Origin: Sphaerolaimus hirsutus | Lineage: Eukaryota > Nematoda > Chromadorea > Monhysterida > Sphaerolaimidae | DNA: 64,000 nucleotides | Direction of reading: 5' to 3' | NCBI GenBank assembly: GCA_964036195.1 | Contig: OZ038454.1 | Coordinates: 21,562,315-21,626,314 of the forward strand | In this document: positions 11,696 through 23,580 of the stretch, in pieces | Layout of the letters: each line of letters starts with the position of its first letter | How positions within the stretch are numbered: the first letter of the stretch is position 1 | Notes under the pieces: model-generated | Seen by the model: only the letters and a program-made list of their open reading frames with translations | Database searches by the model: none | What the model was told of the DNA's origin: nothing | Position numbers and translations under genes: made by a program

Positions 11696-12302
11696 CAGAG
11701 TTGTTAAAAGGTATGTACGTTTACTCGAAAAATACGCGTACGCGAGTACGCGGTTAATACATTTACATATACTTTTCAAAAAAGTACCGTACGCACTTGT
11801 ACGCGTACACTTTCAAAGCGTATGCGTACGGAAAATGTATTTATGAAAGTTCAATGTGGGACATATTTATAAAATAACTACACTGCTATGTATTTACAGA
11901 AGTGGTTCCATTGAATATTTTAGATATGCGGGGGTAGTGCCTTTAAAAATTTAAAAATTCGCAACCAAGTCGAAATGGTTGTGGAAACAATGGATGTGGT
12001 AAACGAGTCGGGAGAACAATGATTTTTATCTCCTAGAAAAAAGAGACCTTGAAAACTATATAATCTGTCATTTGCTTATAGAAAAACATACGTTGTGATG
12101 TACACGTATGAAAAAGTGCCCACTTTTACACATTCTATGAAGAAAAGTAGTCGTTTTTACACCCACAAAAAAGTACCCACATTTACGCGTACGTACGAGT
12201 AAAAAAAAAGTAATTTACGTTTTCTATACTTTGTGGTGAGTAAAAAAAAACCCTTACGTTTACATATACTTTTAAAAAAGTTCAGTAATTCTAACAACTC
12301 TG
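11696..12302. mobile_element. hAT-like MITE, CAGAGTTGTTAAAA family, with proven empty site
   Basis: The ends are CAGAGTTGTTAAAA and TTCTAACAACTCTG. The 8-bp TSD CCTGGAGC lies at 11,688-11,695 and 12,303-12,310. The duplicate segment has one uninterrupted CCTGGAGC at 49,193-49,200, so this insertion came after the duplication. The body is AT-rich with ACGCGTACG and ACGTTTAC motifs. Confidence 0.9.
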
Positions 12303-13508
12303 CCTGGAGCGTGTCGATTGGCGCTGCGCTATTGACTACCTACTTTACTGTCGGATTTTGGTGAACTCATAAATCGGCTTTGAACGCGTTTGAGTTTACC
12401 AGAATGAGGCGTCTGTCAACTGCGGCTGATAAGAATAACTCATTACAGTAAGTACAAATGCGTCCAAAGCCGTTTTACTATGGAATAATTAACTATGAAA
12501 TTGATCACAAGATTTTATCCATAAAACTAGGTATACTCGGCGGACTTTTTGCTATACAATGATCGCATGACGTCATTTCGCTGGAATTCAGACAAGAACA
12601 AAGAATGTAAAATACAGTAAACGATAAAATGCGCAATCTAAATGACGCGATTTTCGCACGTTCTAAAGCCTACGACCATTTCGCTATACAATTTTGTTCA
12701 GTCTAGGTATGATTGATAATGTATTGATTTTAACTTTGAATGGATATATTCCATTCAGTTTTGGGGCGATTTGATTCCGTCCAAACTTTTAACGGGACAA
12801 ATCTCTTTTTGGATCAGTGCCAAAAATGTGTGTGGCGCGTGTTCATGAATACTCCGGTTATACGTCGGGACAATAAATTGCGATGGTTAAGCACAGCGGA
12901 ATAGCAATCCGCTGAACAGCTAACAACCATGAGATGCATTTCATTTGATGTTATCCTGTCACTCAAAATTCCGTTCCTGGCCTGGAAACTCATAAAAATC
13001 ATATCGGCCAAGCACATAAAAGCAAAAATTTGTACTCACCGATTATTTTCTTGTTCTGTTCTGATGGAGTTTGAATATTTGACAAAGTGAATTTGTCTTT
13101 CACTAAAATGGGTAATGTTACTCCTTAAAAAGCAGAAACGCAACCGTAAAAACGCTTGGATGTCACATTTAAGTGTTTTCAGGATTTTAAAACACTTCGC
13201 CCAATAAAAATAAGGGTTTTGATAAAATATTAGAAATTATGAGGAAATTAGTCATTTGCGATTAGCTAATTCAATAGAATATTCTGCTCAAGCAAAATCA
13301 GCGTCACAGCTTGCGGAAATGCCATACTCCGCTTAGTCCAGACCAGCAAACGCTTTTTCTATTTTTATTTTGTTTTAAATAGGCAGTCGGCGAATGTAAG
13401 TTTCACCTCGCCGACGCTCAGTGAAGGGAAACATAAGTGGAACAAACTTGTAGAATATCATGTCTGCCGAGTTTAGGTGGTAGGTTTTCAAACTAGGTGT
13501 GCTGTCCG

Positions 13509-14776
13509 TAACGATGGCAAACCTCCCAGAAAAAGTATTTAAATTTTCAAGTGTTTTTTCTAAAATGAATTTTCGAATTTTTTCCCAAATTAATTTTTGA
13601 ATTTCAAATTTAATTGTCGAATTTTCGAATCTTTTTTGGCAATTTTCGAATTTTTTCAAAAAAAAATTGAATTTGAAGCTTAAAACACAGTATTTGGACT
13701 GTTTTCATGTTTGGAGCCCCTTTTAACCTTAATTTCACAGTAAGTGGAGGATGACATGACAATTTCATATCACTTTAACATGACAAATAGTAGAAACACT
13801 TATGTGGATCAGTTTGCACCATTTTCGCTGGGGCAGAATGCCTTCCAAAAATGTTTGTGTGACTGCCCCTCGGAAGACCCTGCGAGCGATTTTTTTGATG
13901 GACCGGAGTCTCTATCCGCGGAAGTAGAGCGCCGCGGTTCTAATTGTTTGGGCGGCTCCCTGCATTCCTAAATAGACGTCATAAGTAGGTGGAGTCCGCG
14001 GCTGCCCCCGCGGATGCCATTTCAATGTTTTTTAATGTTCGTTATTTCGTTACATGAGATTTTTTCAGACCCACCACATATCAATTGTTGCTTTATTTAG
14101 CACGCTGAACTTAAGTTCGCTTTTTGTCACCTTGAATTCCCTGAAAAATTCGAAAACTATTTTTGAATTTTTGAATTTTCGAATTTTTTAAAAAATAAAT
14201 CGATTTTTAAGTGTTTTTTTCCAGGAGTGGAATAAAAATTCGAAAATTATGAAAAAAATTGAAAATTCGAAAATATTTTCGAATTTTCGAATCTTTTTTG
14301 CCATCGTTAGCGGCTATTTACACAGGTCCCGGCCGGGGACCGGGACCCGGCAAAAATAATTTTTTTCAAAAATGAATAATTGGCATGTATGGGTTGTTTG
14401 CATGTTAATTAGGTGAATTATCACCAAATTAGCATGCACAAAATTATTGCGAGACGGTCACATGCGCTGATGCAAATTTTTTTTTGGCGGTGTATAGTTT
14501 TTTTCGATTTGTCTGAATTTTGGCATGTGTACTCAGTAAACGAAGGAGTACACACATGCCAAAATTCAGACAAATCAAAAAAAACTATACACCGCCAAAA
14601 AAAAATTTGCATCAGCGCATGTGACCGTCTCGCAAAAATTTTGTGCATGCTAATTTGGTGATAATTCACCTAATTAACATGCAAACAACCCATACACGCC
14701 AATCATTCATTTTTGAAAAAAAATTTTTTGCCGGGTCCCGGTCCCCGGCCGGGACCTGTGTAAATAGCCATCGTTA
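13509..14776. mobile_element. hAT-like element, TAACGATGGCAAA family
   Basis: TIRs TAACGATGGCAAA and GCCATCGTTA with an exact 8-bp TSD, GCTGTCCG, at 13,501-13,508 and 14,777-14,784. Both subterminal regions are dense in TTCGAATTTT. The interior 13,740-14,040 is unique and has a short ORF of 75 codons that I do not recognise. Confidence 0.85.
14312..14769. mobile_element. Foldback element, almost entirely inverted repeat, 9-bp TSD
   Basis: The two arms, of roughly 220 bases each, are nearly exact complements, so the two strands encode almost the same 82-residue ORF. The ends are GGCTATTTACACAGGTCCCG and its complement. The flanks ATCGTTAGC at 14,303-14,311 and 14,770-14,778 form a 9-bp TSD, which fits a Mutator-like foldback better than hAT. 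The loop is about 14,531-14,551. Confidence 0.8.
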
Positions 14777-14793
14777 GCTGTCCGCCGAGTATA

Positions 14794-15200
14794 TCCATAT
14801 GTACTTAAAAATCAAATTTTTCATCACTCCTATTTGACCCACCCTGCTAAATATGGCATGAATGTGACAGGATTGGCAGGATGCATAGTAGATGAATGCG
14901 CATAAACAAAAACACTCATTGGCCAGCGAAAATGACCATAACTTTTAATCAACCCTTTTTTCCCCCAACCAAGGCCCCAAGAACTGTGAAACATATTTTT
15001 TGCAGGGTTCATTTTGGCGCACAGTTTTTACTTTAGAATGTTTGGGTAAAAACCAGTGGCAAACTACAACATTTATTAATCCAAAACACACAGAAAATTT
15101 CAAAGTGCTTGAAACATCGTTGTTAATAGTGGCAGTATTTCAATGGCATTCACAGGAGGCCAATAAAGTGAAACTGTTAAATTCTCGTTGCCTGGTTACA
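14794..15200. other. Unassigned segment
   Basis: There is an acceptor-like TTTTTTGCAG at 14,996-15,005 followed by an open plus-strand frame to 15,200. I do not recognise the peptide, and no donor or partner exon is evident. It may be a true exon of the neighbouring plus-strand gene or chance. Confidence 0.2.
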
Positions 15201-15219
15201 AAACGACCAAGGCTCATTC

Positions 15220-15535
15220 CAAATGTATACCCGCCCCGAATGTATACCCGCACCGAATGGAAGCATACCCGCTCCGAACGTAAGCCCGGTTTGTAACGTA
15301 ACTTTGTGTTTGCCGCACCGCGCCGATGGGTGCACACGCGCCGCCAGTCGTGCCCCCCCCCTCCGCTTATCTCCAACCCGGCCCGAATGAATACCCGCTC
15401 CGATGGTATACCCGCTCCAAAGGTAAGCCCGGCCCGAAGGTAGCATCAGTTACCTTCGGGCCGGGCTTACCTTCGGAGCGGGTATGCTTCCATTCGGGGC
15501 GGGTATACATTCGGGGCGGGTTTACATTCGGAGAG
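15220..15535. repeat. Inverted cluster of CCCGCTCCGAA-type repeats
   Basis: The left half has repeated TACCCGC(C/T)CCGAATG units. After about 15,445 the complementary units CATTCGG(G/A)GCGGGTA follow. This forms a fold-back array about 315 bp long. It is probably a MITE with amplified subterminal motifs; no TSD was found. Confidence 0.55.
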
Positions 15536-16434
15536 GCACAGGCTCTTACAAAACAGTTGCAAGCTCAATTTGGCAGACATCTCTGCAGTTGAGTGAACAA
15601 CTTTTTCTAAGTTGCTCTGGCACTTTGTCTCAAGTGCACCGAATCTGACCATCTATGTATCTCACAGAACCTTCCAAGAGAAAACTGGAATCTGAACACT
15701 TTCAGGAGAAAACTGGAATCAAGTGCACCCATATATCTGGCATCCATTTTGGCTGATGAAAGGCAGCTACATGCATTGTGTTCAATTTAATCAAATCAAT
15801 ATTGAGCATCTTTATGATAATTGGCAGCAAACCAATTTTTTCCAAATGTGACTGGTAATACATACATAATAATCACTACATAATAAATCAGATCTATCTG
15901 AACTAATTTTAACTAACCAATTGGAGGAATGTGTCTGAATTACAACTACACCAAAAAACTGGAAGTTGTATTCACAACACTCCTTGAAAGATTAAACTGT
16001 GGGGAATTTTGCGAGTATTTTCGTATAAATATTGAGTGCGGGTTCAGATTTGGATAGTAGAGTCTCGTTTGGGTATCGGGTTTCGGTTCCAAAAAATGTG
16101 TGGGTATCGGGTTCGGTTCGGGACGGGTTCCCAACCCCAATGTAAATATTAATGTCCAAAGTTCAGACTAGTTGAGAGCACGATTTTCAATAAATGTAAT
16201 TGCGTTTATATCAGATCGAATAATCATTTCTAAAACTCATGTCATAACAATATCAAACTTCGCTTGACAACGCCCCCTGGTTTCTGTATATGTATATCGG
16301 CTCTAATAATAAACGAATAATAATTTCAATTCGTAGCACTCTACTTTTGAAACAAAAAACTGTTTTTGTGGAAAACAGGTTTTAAATTGTTTGAAAGACC
16401 TCCCTAAAATGGTGATAGTGGGCAGAGCTTAGAC
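15536..16434. other. Unassigned non-coding stretch
   Basis: The only structure I see is a fragment near 16,070-16,140 with GGTTCGG and GGGTATCGG repeats, likely the end of another MITE. No open frame with coding character. Confidence 0.35.
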
Positions 16435-17196
16435 CAGAATGGTTAAAATACTGGTATTTTTGGAAAGTGTAAGTGTAAGCGTAAATACACTTTCCAAATT
16501 TTAAGTATGGATACCAAAAGTGTAAGGTATTTTTAAAATAGCCAGGAAAGTGTAATAAAAGTGTAAGTGTAAATTTTTATAAGAAAGCGCTCTCACTGTT
16601 GAGCATTAGAAAACGTTTTCACCTTTAGATTAATTTATCTATCGTTTTCATTCATTTTTTCACATTTTACTGCCAATTTTGAAACATTTCAGACTGTAAC
16701 AAATTTAGTGGTATGAAGTTGCCTAATAATGGAACTTATTCAGTGTTGATATTTTACTGATTAAACAATGTGATACACACTGTTTAAATGCAAGAATGTA
16801 CATGCAGCTTTGTGTCTAGCTGGTGAATTTCAATTGATCTTGTCCTTTTTACAAAAGTATGATGAAACTGTTGAATACCATGAGTACTGTTCCAAAGGTC
16901 AAAGATAGTGCTAGTTTGCACATTTGCCATATTTTCTACATTCAATGCATAACTGCTGCACTGCATATGTGCACCGTGCAGTTATTTTTTGTACATGAAC
17001 CTGTTTTATTCCTTCTCAAAAGCATAAAACAGGGCCATCTGAATGAAAAAATACACTTTCTGTACCCGGGTATTTTACCCAGGAAAGTGTAAAAAAAGTG
17101 TACGGGTATTTTATGAAAGTGTAAGTGTAAGTGTAAATCTAAATACCCATTTACCCTGGTATTTCGGGTAAGTGTAAATACACTTTCGCAACTCTG
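16435..17196. mobile_element. hAT-like MITE, CAGAGTTG family, AAGTGTAAGTGTAA-rich
   Basis: The left end is CAGAATGGTTAAAATAC and the right end TTTCGCAACTCTG. The flanks (GCTTAGAC and roughly GCCTTAGAC) resemble an 8-bp TSD with a mismatch. The subterminal regions are built of GAAAGTGTAAGTGTAA units, as in 39,567-40,345. Confidence 0.7.
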
Positions 17197-17888
17197 GGCC
17201 TTAGACATTAGACTACCATTTGTAAATTTTGAGTTTTTTATTGTTGTCGAACAATGTGTTTAATTTTAGGAACAAATATTTTTTTTTTATCTGCGATTAA
17301 GAAAAACTGTATATTTTGTTTATGTAAAATTGTATAGGTAGTTTGTTTGAGTAAAACTGTATATTTTGTATATGTAAAACTCATATACTCCAGTGACACC
17401 TTGGATTCGCGGTTCACGCTGGCACCGTGCGAACGATTTTTATAATGCCGTTTTCATAAAAAGATGAGAAAAACTATTGTTGGGCTAACGTCTGACGGCA
17501 ACATAATCACAACAATAAAGTTTTCATCTTTCCACAAAAACTCATGCTGTATTCTGATTGTATGCTCATCTTCATTGGCGCGTTTCCAATGATAGACATA
17601 AAATGCCAGAGATTTCATTGACTTCCATTGACTATTCAAGAGGGAGAAATTTTTGAAGCGGGAATTATTCATGCTAAATTGCTAATGCAGTATATTTTAT
17701 TGGGGTTAACAGTGGATTATATTCAGTTAGTTGTTTCAATGGGAAGGTAGATTCTGACTGAATTTAATCAAGTTCATAGTATAAATAAGTTGCATATAAA
17801 ATTTTTTCTGCCATCAACAAATGATGATTCATGCCTCATGGTCAACCAACAAATTAACATTTGCAAACAACACTAAAATTACTTAGTA
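17197..17888. other. Unassigned AT-rich segment
   Basis: Contains TGTATATTTTGTTTATGTAAAA direct repeats near 17,305 and 17,355. No gene or element ends recognised. Confidence 0.3.
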
Positions 17889-19412
17889 CCGTATTACCTC
17901 GAAACATCCCCAGGGGGTTGATGATTTCGCCAGCAAAATTTTAGGGGGGGGGATAATTCGAGGGGGTCTATTATTTCGCCAGAAAATTTCGGAAATAATC
18001 CATACTCAGACGTAGAAAAAACAAACAATTACATGGATGTATATGTGTTTATAGGCATTTATAGCTGTATATACACAGTAACCCTTCCCTAACGTCACTT
18101 TATCATCAGTTTTAACGTGTGTTCTGCATTGTACGTATCACCAACGATGGGTAAGTTCTCAAATAAAAAACACTTTCTGTGTTTTGAGTTTTTCAAAATT
18201 GAATACCTGTGTTTTGAGTTTTTTTTCATGAAAAAAACTTGAGTTTCTGTGTTTTATTTCAGTGTTTTTTGAAAAAACTCAAGTTTTCCTGTAAAAACTC
18301 AAGTTTTTTTGGTAAAAACTCAAGTTTTTTAGTAAAGACTCAAGTTTTTTTGGTAAAAACTCAAGTTTTCTTACAAAAAGTTGCATTTTACAGTATTTTG
18401 ATGTGAAAACAGGGGTTTTCTTATCATATATAGGTTTTGCTATAGGTTTTGCTGATATAGATGTTCCACATATTGAGGATCTGCATATTTGTTCATGTGT
18501 CAACAAGTCCACAAAAATGTCCACTACAGTCCACAAAATAAAAAAATAAGCATGTCCACTCCACAGCATAAGCATCAACAAAATATCAAAGAAGCGACAA
18601 TTCACACTGTACAATAAAATACTTCAATGGATGTGCACTGTGTGATTTAACTGCAACTATACTTGAACATGCACATCCATTGAAGCCTTCAACGTATCTG
18701 AACTACTTACCCGTCCCAAAACACCTCATATTAAATTTCAACAAAAAATCACATTCAAGAGAAAATGGGTTCATATGGAGATGCTTAGCGCCCAATATCC
18801 TGGGCACTGGCTTAAGAGACTCTCCACACTGTCAGTGGACACTGGCATGCTACATACACTGCCTTGTCTCCAAAACCACACCAAAACTTGACAGCAGCAA
18901 AATCTTTTTCTTCATCAAATCATCACATCTTTTGCAAAAACCATGTCAGCTCATCAGAAACATGTTTATTGAGAGCCTGATTAATTGACTCATGTAAATA
19001 CATATAAAAATACTATACACACATACATTGTGTATGTTCATACTCACATTGTTCAGTTCAAATCATGTGCCTGAAAAAAAACTCAAAAAACATTTCCATA
19101 TTTTCTGTGTTTCCGTGTTTCCGTGTTCTCTGAAAAAAAACTCATTTGAGTTTCCGTGTTTTTCAAAATTGCTGAGTTTCCGTGTTTCCGTGTTAAACAA
19201 AAACACGGAAACTCATTGAGTTTCCGTATTTAATATGTGTGTTTTTGCCATCGTTGCATATCACAAACTGCGGTATTTGTCATGTACGTTATCTTTAAAC
19301 TAATTTTAGGGGGTATTTCGAGGGGGGTTTATTATTTCCTCAGCCGAATTTTAGGGGGGTATTTCGAGGGGGGGGGGGTTAATTCAAGGGGGGTTAATTC
19401 GTGGTAATACGG
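17889..19412. mobile_element. TA-TSD MITE, CCGTATTACCTCGAA family, with nested hAT
   Basis: The ends CCGTATTACCTCGAAA and GTGGTAATACGG are flanked by TA. C-rich and G-rich runs lie inside each end. The interior matches the MITE at 38,717-40,684 (for example AAACTGCGGTATTTGTCATG). Confidence 0.75.
18145..19256. mobile_element. hAT-like element, AACGATGG family rich in GAGTTTCCGTGTT
   Basis: The ends are AACGATGGGTAAG and TTTTTGCCATCGTT. The flanks GTATCAC and ATATCAC agree with an 8-bp TSD, and the related MITE at 38,966 has a single uninterrupted site (GTACAGATCGCAAACTGCGG). Subterminal motifs are CTCAAGTTTT and GAGTTTCCGTGTT. The unique core (18,400-19,020) has a 102-codon plus-strand ORF of unknown nature. 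Confidence 0.7.
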
Positions 19413-20245
19413 TATTCAGAAACTCTATACACAGAAAAACCTGGCCAACGGAATTGATAAAAACGGAAATAAAATGGAACAGTTTCGAAACTATTCACAT
19501 TGGTCTATCAATTGTCTAATCCCCATTTCGCTGGCAGCAGCTTTGGCATTGTGCCAAGGGGCATCACGTAGTGCCAATGGAGACATTTGCCCACCCAGTC
19601 CACACAGTGCTGCGGGGCCTATGATGCATGTGATGCTTTGGTGCAAATGATGTCAGATTTCTTTGCAGGGGCTTTCCTACAAGCCATATTATCAACAATG
19701 ACAAAAATTTCGTGTTTTGGTTTTACACAAACATTTCCAGAGTTTTTGGAAACACAATAATTTTGGAAAACTCAAAACTCCAATGAGTTTTATTGAAGCA
19801 CACAGGAACACAGAAATAAAACGAATGTTTGTTGTGGTTTTTGGCTTCAAGGTGTAGTATTTGATTGAATTACTACAATATATTCAATCAAATACTACAG
19901 AAGCATCCTAAATGTGTTGCAACTGGTTAAATAAGGAACCTTATATCCTCGAATAAGTCCTTAGGATCCCTAAGACTTAATTTTTACTTTACTTTTGTTT
20001 TCATTTGTCCACTTGGAATTGAACTGCAATAATGTGGGAATATTTCATTCCTTAAGAGATTGAACAATAAGTAATCACCCATTTTATTTAAAAAAGCCAT
20101 CATAATTGTAGTGATAAAACTTATCAAATCATGGTCAATCAATTCTGATTCATTTGCATCATTGTTGGCGGATTTTGTTTTACAAAAATGGATTTAATGA
20201 TGACACATGATCAGGTATTTTAATGTTTCTGTATGCTCGTGCTTG
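19413..20245. other. Unassigned segment
   Basis: AT-rich with a short palindrome near 19,865-19,905 (TATTTGATTGAATTACTACA and its complement). No coding region recognised. Confidence 0.3.
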
Positions 20246-20871
20246 CAGAGTTGCAAAAACGTATTTATGTTTACCCAAAATACCTGGTTATTCGGGTATT
20301 TATACTTATGTTTACGTTTACGCTTTCCAAAAATAACGTTACACTTAGTTACATTTACCCAGGTACCAGAGAAAACGTAAAAATATGCTGCACTGAACTG
20401 TATTGTTTGACAAATGTAGTGTATTATGATGAGCTCAACATGTTCTAATGTTGAGGAGTTCTAATTCCGCAATTGGAGAACTCAAACACAAATTTGTAAG
20501 TGAAAAGTAAAAAGGATGAAGAAAAGTATTTTTTGTGAGGGAGAACTGAAATGCCAATCAAAAGTCAAAGACATTTTTAGTGTTTGCTCATGATGGCCAT
20601 TTGTCTTTTAACTTGCCATTTCACTTACAAATTTACTTTTCTTTCAATTTTGACTTGCCATTCAACTTGCCATTACTTTGTCAGATATTTTACGTTTTTT
20701 ACTAATTTACTTATTTCCATTTTTTTCCTTCCCAATTACACCACTCGTCAGATTTACAGCAGCGGAAAATCAGCGTTCACGGTCCTTAAGCGCAGATGCA
20801 TGCTAATTTGCTAATGAGTTGTTTTTGAGGTACGCGGAGTTTGACACACAATTCAGGAACAGCACCAGAAC

Positions 20872-21465
20872 TAGGGTTCAAACGGGATTGACTTTTCGGG
20901 ATCGGGATCGGGATCGGGATTCACTTTTTGAGATTTCGGGATCGGGATCGGGATCGGGATTGGGGTGTCGGGATCGGGATCGGGATCGGGATTGGTTTTT
21001 TGAGATTTCGGGATCGGGATCGGGATCGGGATTGGCCGGGATTGGGGTCACGGGATCAGGATCGGGATTGGGATTGGCATTTTTCCGGGATCGGGATTGG
21101 GTTCTAGTGATAGAGATTTTGGCCATTTTTCTGGCATTCACAGTTGTTCATAAAGGTCTCAAAACACTGTTGGATGCCAGAAAAGTGGCATAAAATTGAC
21201 ACTGGGGGTTTGCATCCACTTTTTTGCATGCAAAAACGTCATTATTTCACTTTTTATAATTTCCACTAATTTTTCCGGGATCGGGATCCCGGACTTGGGA
21301 GTTTCTCGGGATCGGGATCGGGATTTGAAAATTTTCGGGATCGGGATCGGGATCGGGATCGGGATTGGTATTTTTGGATTTCGGGATCGGGATCGGGATC
21401 GGGACTGGTAAATCCCGGAATTTCACGGGATCCGGGATCGGGATCGGGATCCCGTTTGAACCCTA
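20872..21465. mobile_element. hAT-like MITE made largely of GGGATC hexamers
   Basis: TIRs TAGGGTTCAAACGGGA and TCCCGTTTGAACCCTA with the exact 8-bp TSD ACCAGAAC at 20,864-20,871 and 21,466-21,473. Most of the body is (GGGATC)n in two blocks around a short unique core (21,110-21,280). Confidence 0.9.
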
Positions 21466-21680
21466 ACCAGAACCCCATGAGGTCCTGGCTAGTGATGTAA
21501 AGGCACCAGGGCACCAGTGCCCCGGTGCTGGGCACCGAAGGGCACCAGCACTGGCGCTGGTGAGGTGCCATTGCTATCTTCAGGGGTGCCATGTTGGTGC
21601 TGGTGCCATTTTTTTCAGAGTAGAACCGGTGCCGGTGCGGTGCGGTGCCATTTTTTTGCCGGTGCCAAAGGTGCTAGCAC

Positions 21681-23030
21681 TAGTGATGGAAAAGCGCCAG
21701 AAAAAAGGGCGCCAGGCGCCAATGGCGCCATGGCGCCATTTAGAAACTGGGCGCCAAGCGCCAAGGGCGCCGCAGAAAAAGGGCGCCAAGCGCCAAGGGC
21801 GCCATGGCGCCATTCAGAAAGTGGGCGCCAGGCGCCAAGGGCGCCACAGAAACAGGGCGCCAAGCGCCAAGGGCGCCATGGCGCCATTTGAAAATTAGGG
21901 CGCCAGGCGCCAATGGCGCCAGAATAAATAAGTGCATACGATACCCTGTGTGTGCTGAAAATGTTGCTATAACACTGTATTGCACACATTCACCTTTTTA
22001 TTCACATTCTCTAGGATGTAATCAGTACAAAAAAAAACTAGCAACAAATTTTTTTGCATTAAATCATACACACACACATTCACCTAAAACGCAATGGAAA
22101 TTGTCATTTGACAAAACGATGCATCCACTTCAAACAGATTTTTCCAATGGATGTTTTCTTGAAGTGGCTGACAACGAAATTACGATGATTTGAATGTGTT
22201 GATTTATGAGTTTGCAAGTTCAAAGGTCCATAATTCTCAGCTTCTGATCCATGAGACGCGTCTGCTGAATCATTGGATGAAACATTTCCATCCACTGGGA
22301 CCACTTCGTCCATTTTTCTAGTGAATTTCGATTACCGTATTTCTCCATTTATAGCACCCCCCCGTGCATAACACCCGGGGTGTTATATAGTTTTATAGCA
22401 CCCCGGGGGTGCTATACAAATTTTCAAAAATGGCTCAAATTGAATGGTTTGAATAGTATATCTGGCGCCACTCATTGTAATTCCGCGGCACAGCACGTGC
22501 ACCACACATATTTTTTCCATTGAATTAGCTGCGCTGCGAACCAAAACAATATGATGGGTGTTTGTATTTAGAAAATGAAAGAATACGGTAATTTTTATGC
22601 TCTTTTTGCTGTTTTGTTTGGTTGAATGTAAATTCCATGTATAGCACCCCATTGACCTAACACCCGGGTGTTATACAAGTTTTTAAAAAGTTTGTTGAAA
22701 ATTGCTCCGATTTTGTATAACCCCCGGGTGTTATAAACGGAGAAATACGGTAACCACGGACGCTTTTTTAATTTTTTGCCGTTTACGCAGCCTTCACCTT
22801 GAAACCCTGCTGGCGCCATTTTGGCGCCCTTTTTGGGCAGGGCGCCGGACGCCAGGGGCGCCACAGAGAAAGGGCGCCAAGCGCCAAGGACGCCATGGCG
22901 CCTTTCAGAAAGTGGGCGCCAGGCGCCAAGGGCGCCACAGAAAAAGGGCGCCAAGCGCCAATGGCGCCATGGCGCGGCGGTCTTTGGCGCCCTCAAATGG
23001 CGCCAGCGCCATGGCGCCATTCCATCACTA
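21681..23030. mobile_element. hAT-like GGCGCC-hexamer element nested in the GGCACC element
   Basis: Ends TAGTGATGGAAAAGCGCC and ATTCCATCACTA; exact TSD GCTAGCAC at 21,673-21,680 and 23,031-23,038. The subterminal regions are GGCGCCAAGCGCC repeats. The core resembles that of 24,635-25,524 in inverse order, including a short minus-strand ORF (22,104-22,313) that could be a transposase remnant. Confidence 0.9.
22335..22750. mobile_element. TA-TSD MITE, CCGTATTTCTCC family, at nesting level four
   Basis: Ends CCGTATTTCTCCATTTATAG and CTATAAACGGAGAAATACGG-type complement, flanked by TA. It lies inside 21,681-23,030. TATAGCACCCC and GGGTGTTATA repeats mark both arms. Confidence 0.8.
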
Positions 23031-23166
23031 GCTAGCACCAGGGCCAAAGTAAAAGGCACCGGGAAAGCACCGGCCAAGGCTTCATATGCTGTGCAATTTT
23101 GTCCATAGTATGTGCTTATTCATATTTCAAAAAACAGCGATATATTTACCCAACCGTTTTTGCCTA

Positions 23167-23580
23167 CCGTATTACCTCGAATTATCCCCCCCTTGAATTA
23201 ACCCCCCTCGAATTAACCCCCCCTCAAAATGGGCTGGGGAAATAATAACCCCCCCCCCCCTCGAAATACCCCCCCTCCGGAATGATGTACATCATGTATG
23301 CAATGTACATGATGTATTTAATACTACTTATTTGCATCGCAGCTACACTTATACGCTCATTTGTGTACAGATGTACATCGATAGCCCCAATATAACCTAT
23401 TTTCTCACATTTAGTACCGTTTTTGTGTAGGAAAAAGCATGATCTTTAGTATGAATTTCACGAAATTTTCTGGCGAAATAATAAAAAAACCCTCGAATAA
23501 ACCCCCCCTCGAATTAACCCCCCCTCAAATTTTGCTGGCGAAATAATAAACCCCCATGGGGGTATTTCGAGGTAATACGG
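23167..23580. mobile_element. TA-TSD MITE, CCGTATTACCTCGAATTA family, with proven empty site
   Basis: Ends CCGTATTACCTCGAATTA and CGAGGTAATACGG inserted at TA. The homologous GGCACC core at about 61,697 (complement strand) reads TTTTTGCCTATTTTGTAAAC without the insertion, which proves a TA duplication. Confidence 0.9.

Larger units (their letters stand above)
12532..14793. mobile_element. MITE, TATACTCGGCGGAC family, with two nested insertions
   Basis: The ends are TATACTCGGCGGAC and GTCCGCCGAGTATA, possibly with a TA target. The same TIR bounds 54,702-55,305, and a degenerate end is seen near 5198 and 45,365. A hAT-like element (13,509-14,776) and a foldback (14,312-14,769) are nested in it. 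12,600-13,500 holds no recognisable gene. Confidence 0.7.

Noticed and set aside
14413..14669. Two 82-residue proteins on opposite strands
   Set aside because: Identical because of the foldback symmetry; not genes.
20878..21411. Long ORFs with D-R-D-R or S-R-S-R repeats
   Set aside because: They are translations of the GGGATC array in a hAT MITE; every frame is open because the unit is six bases without stops.
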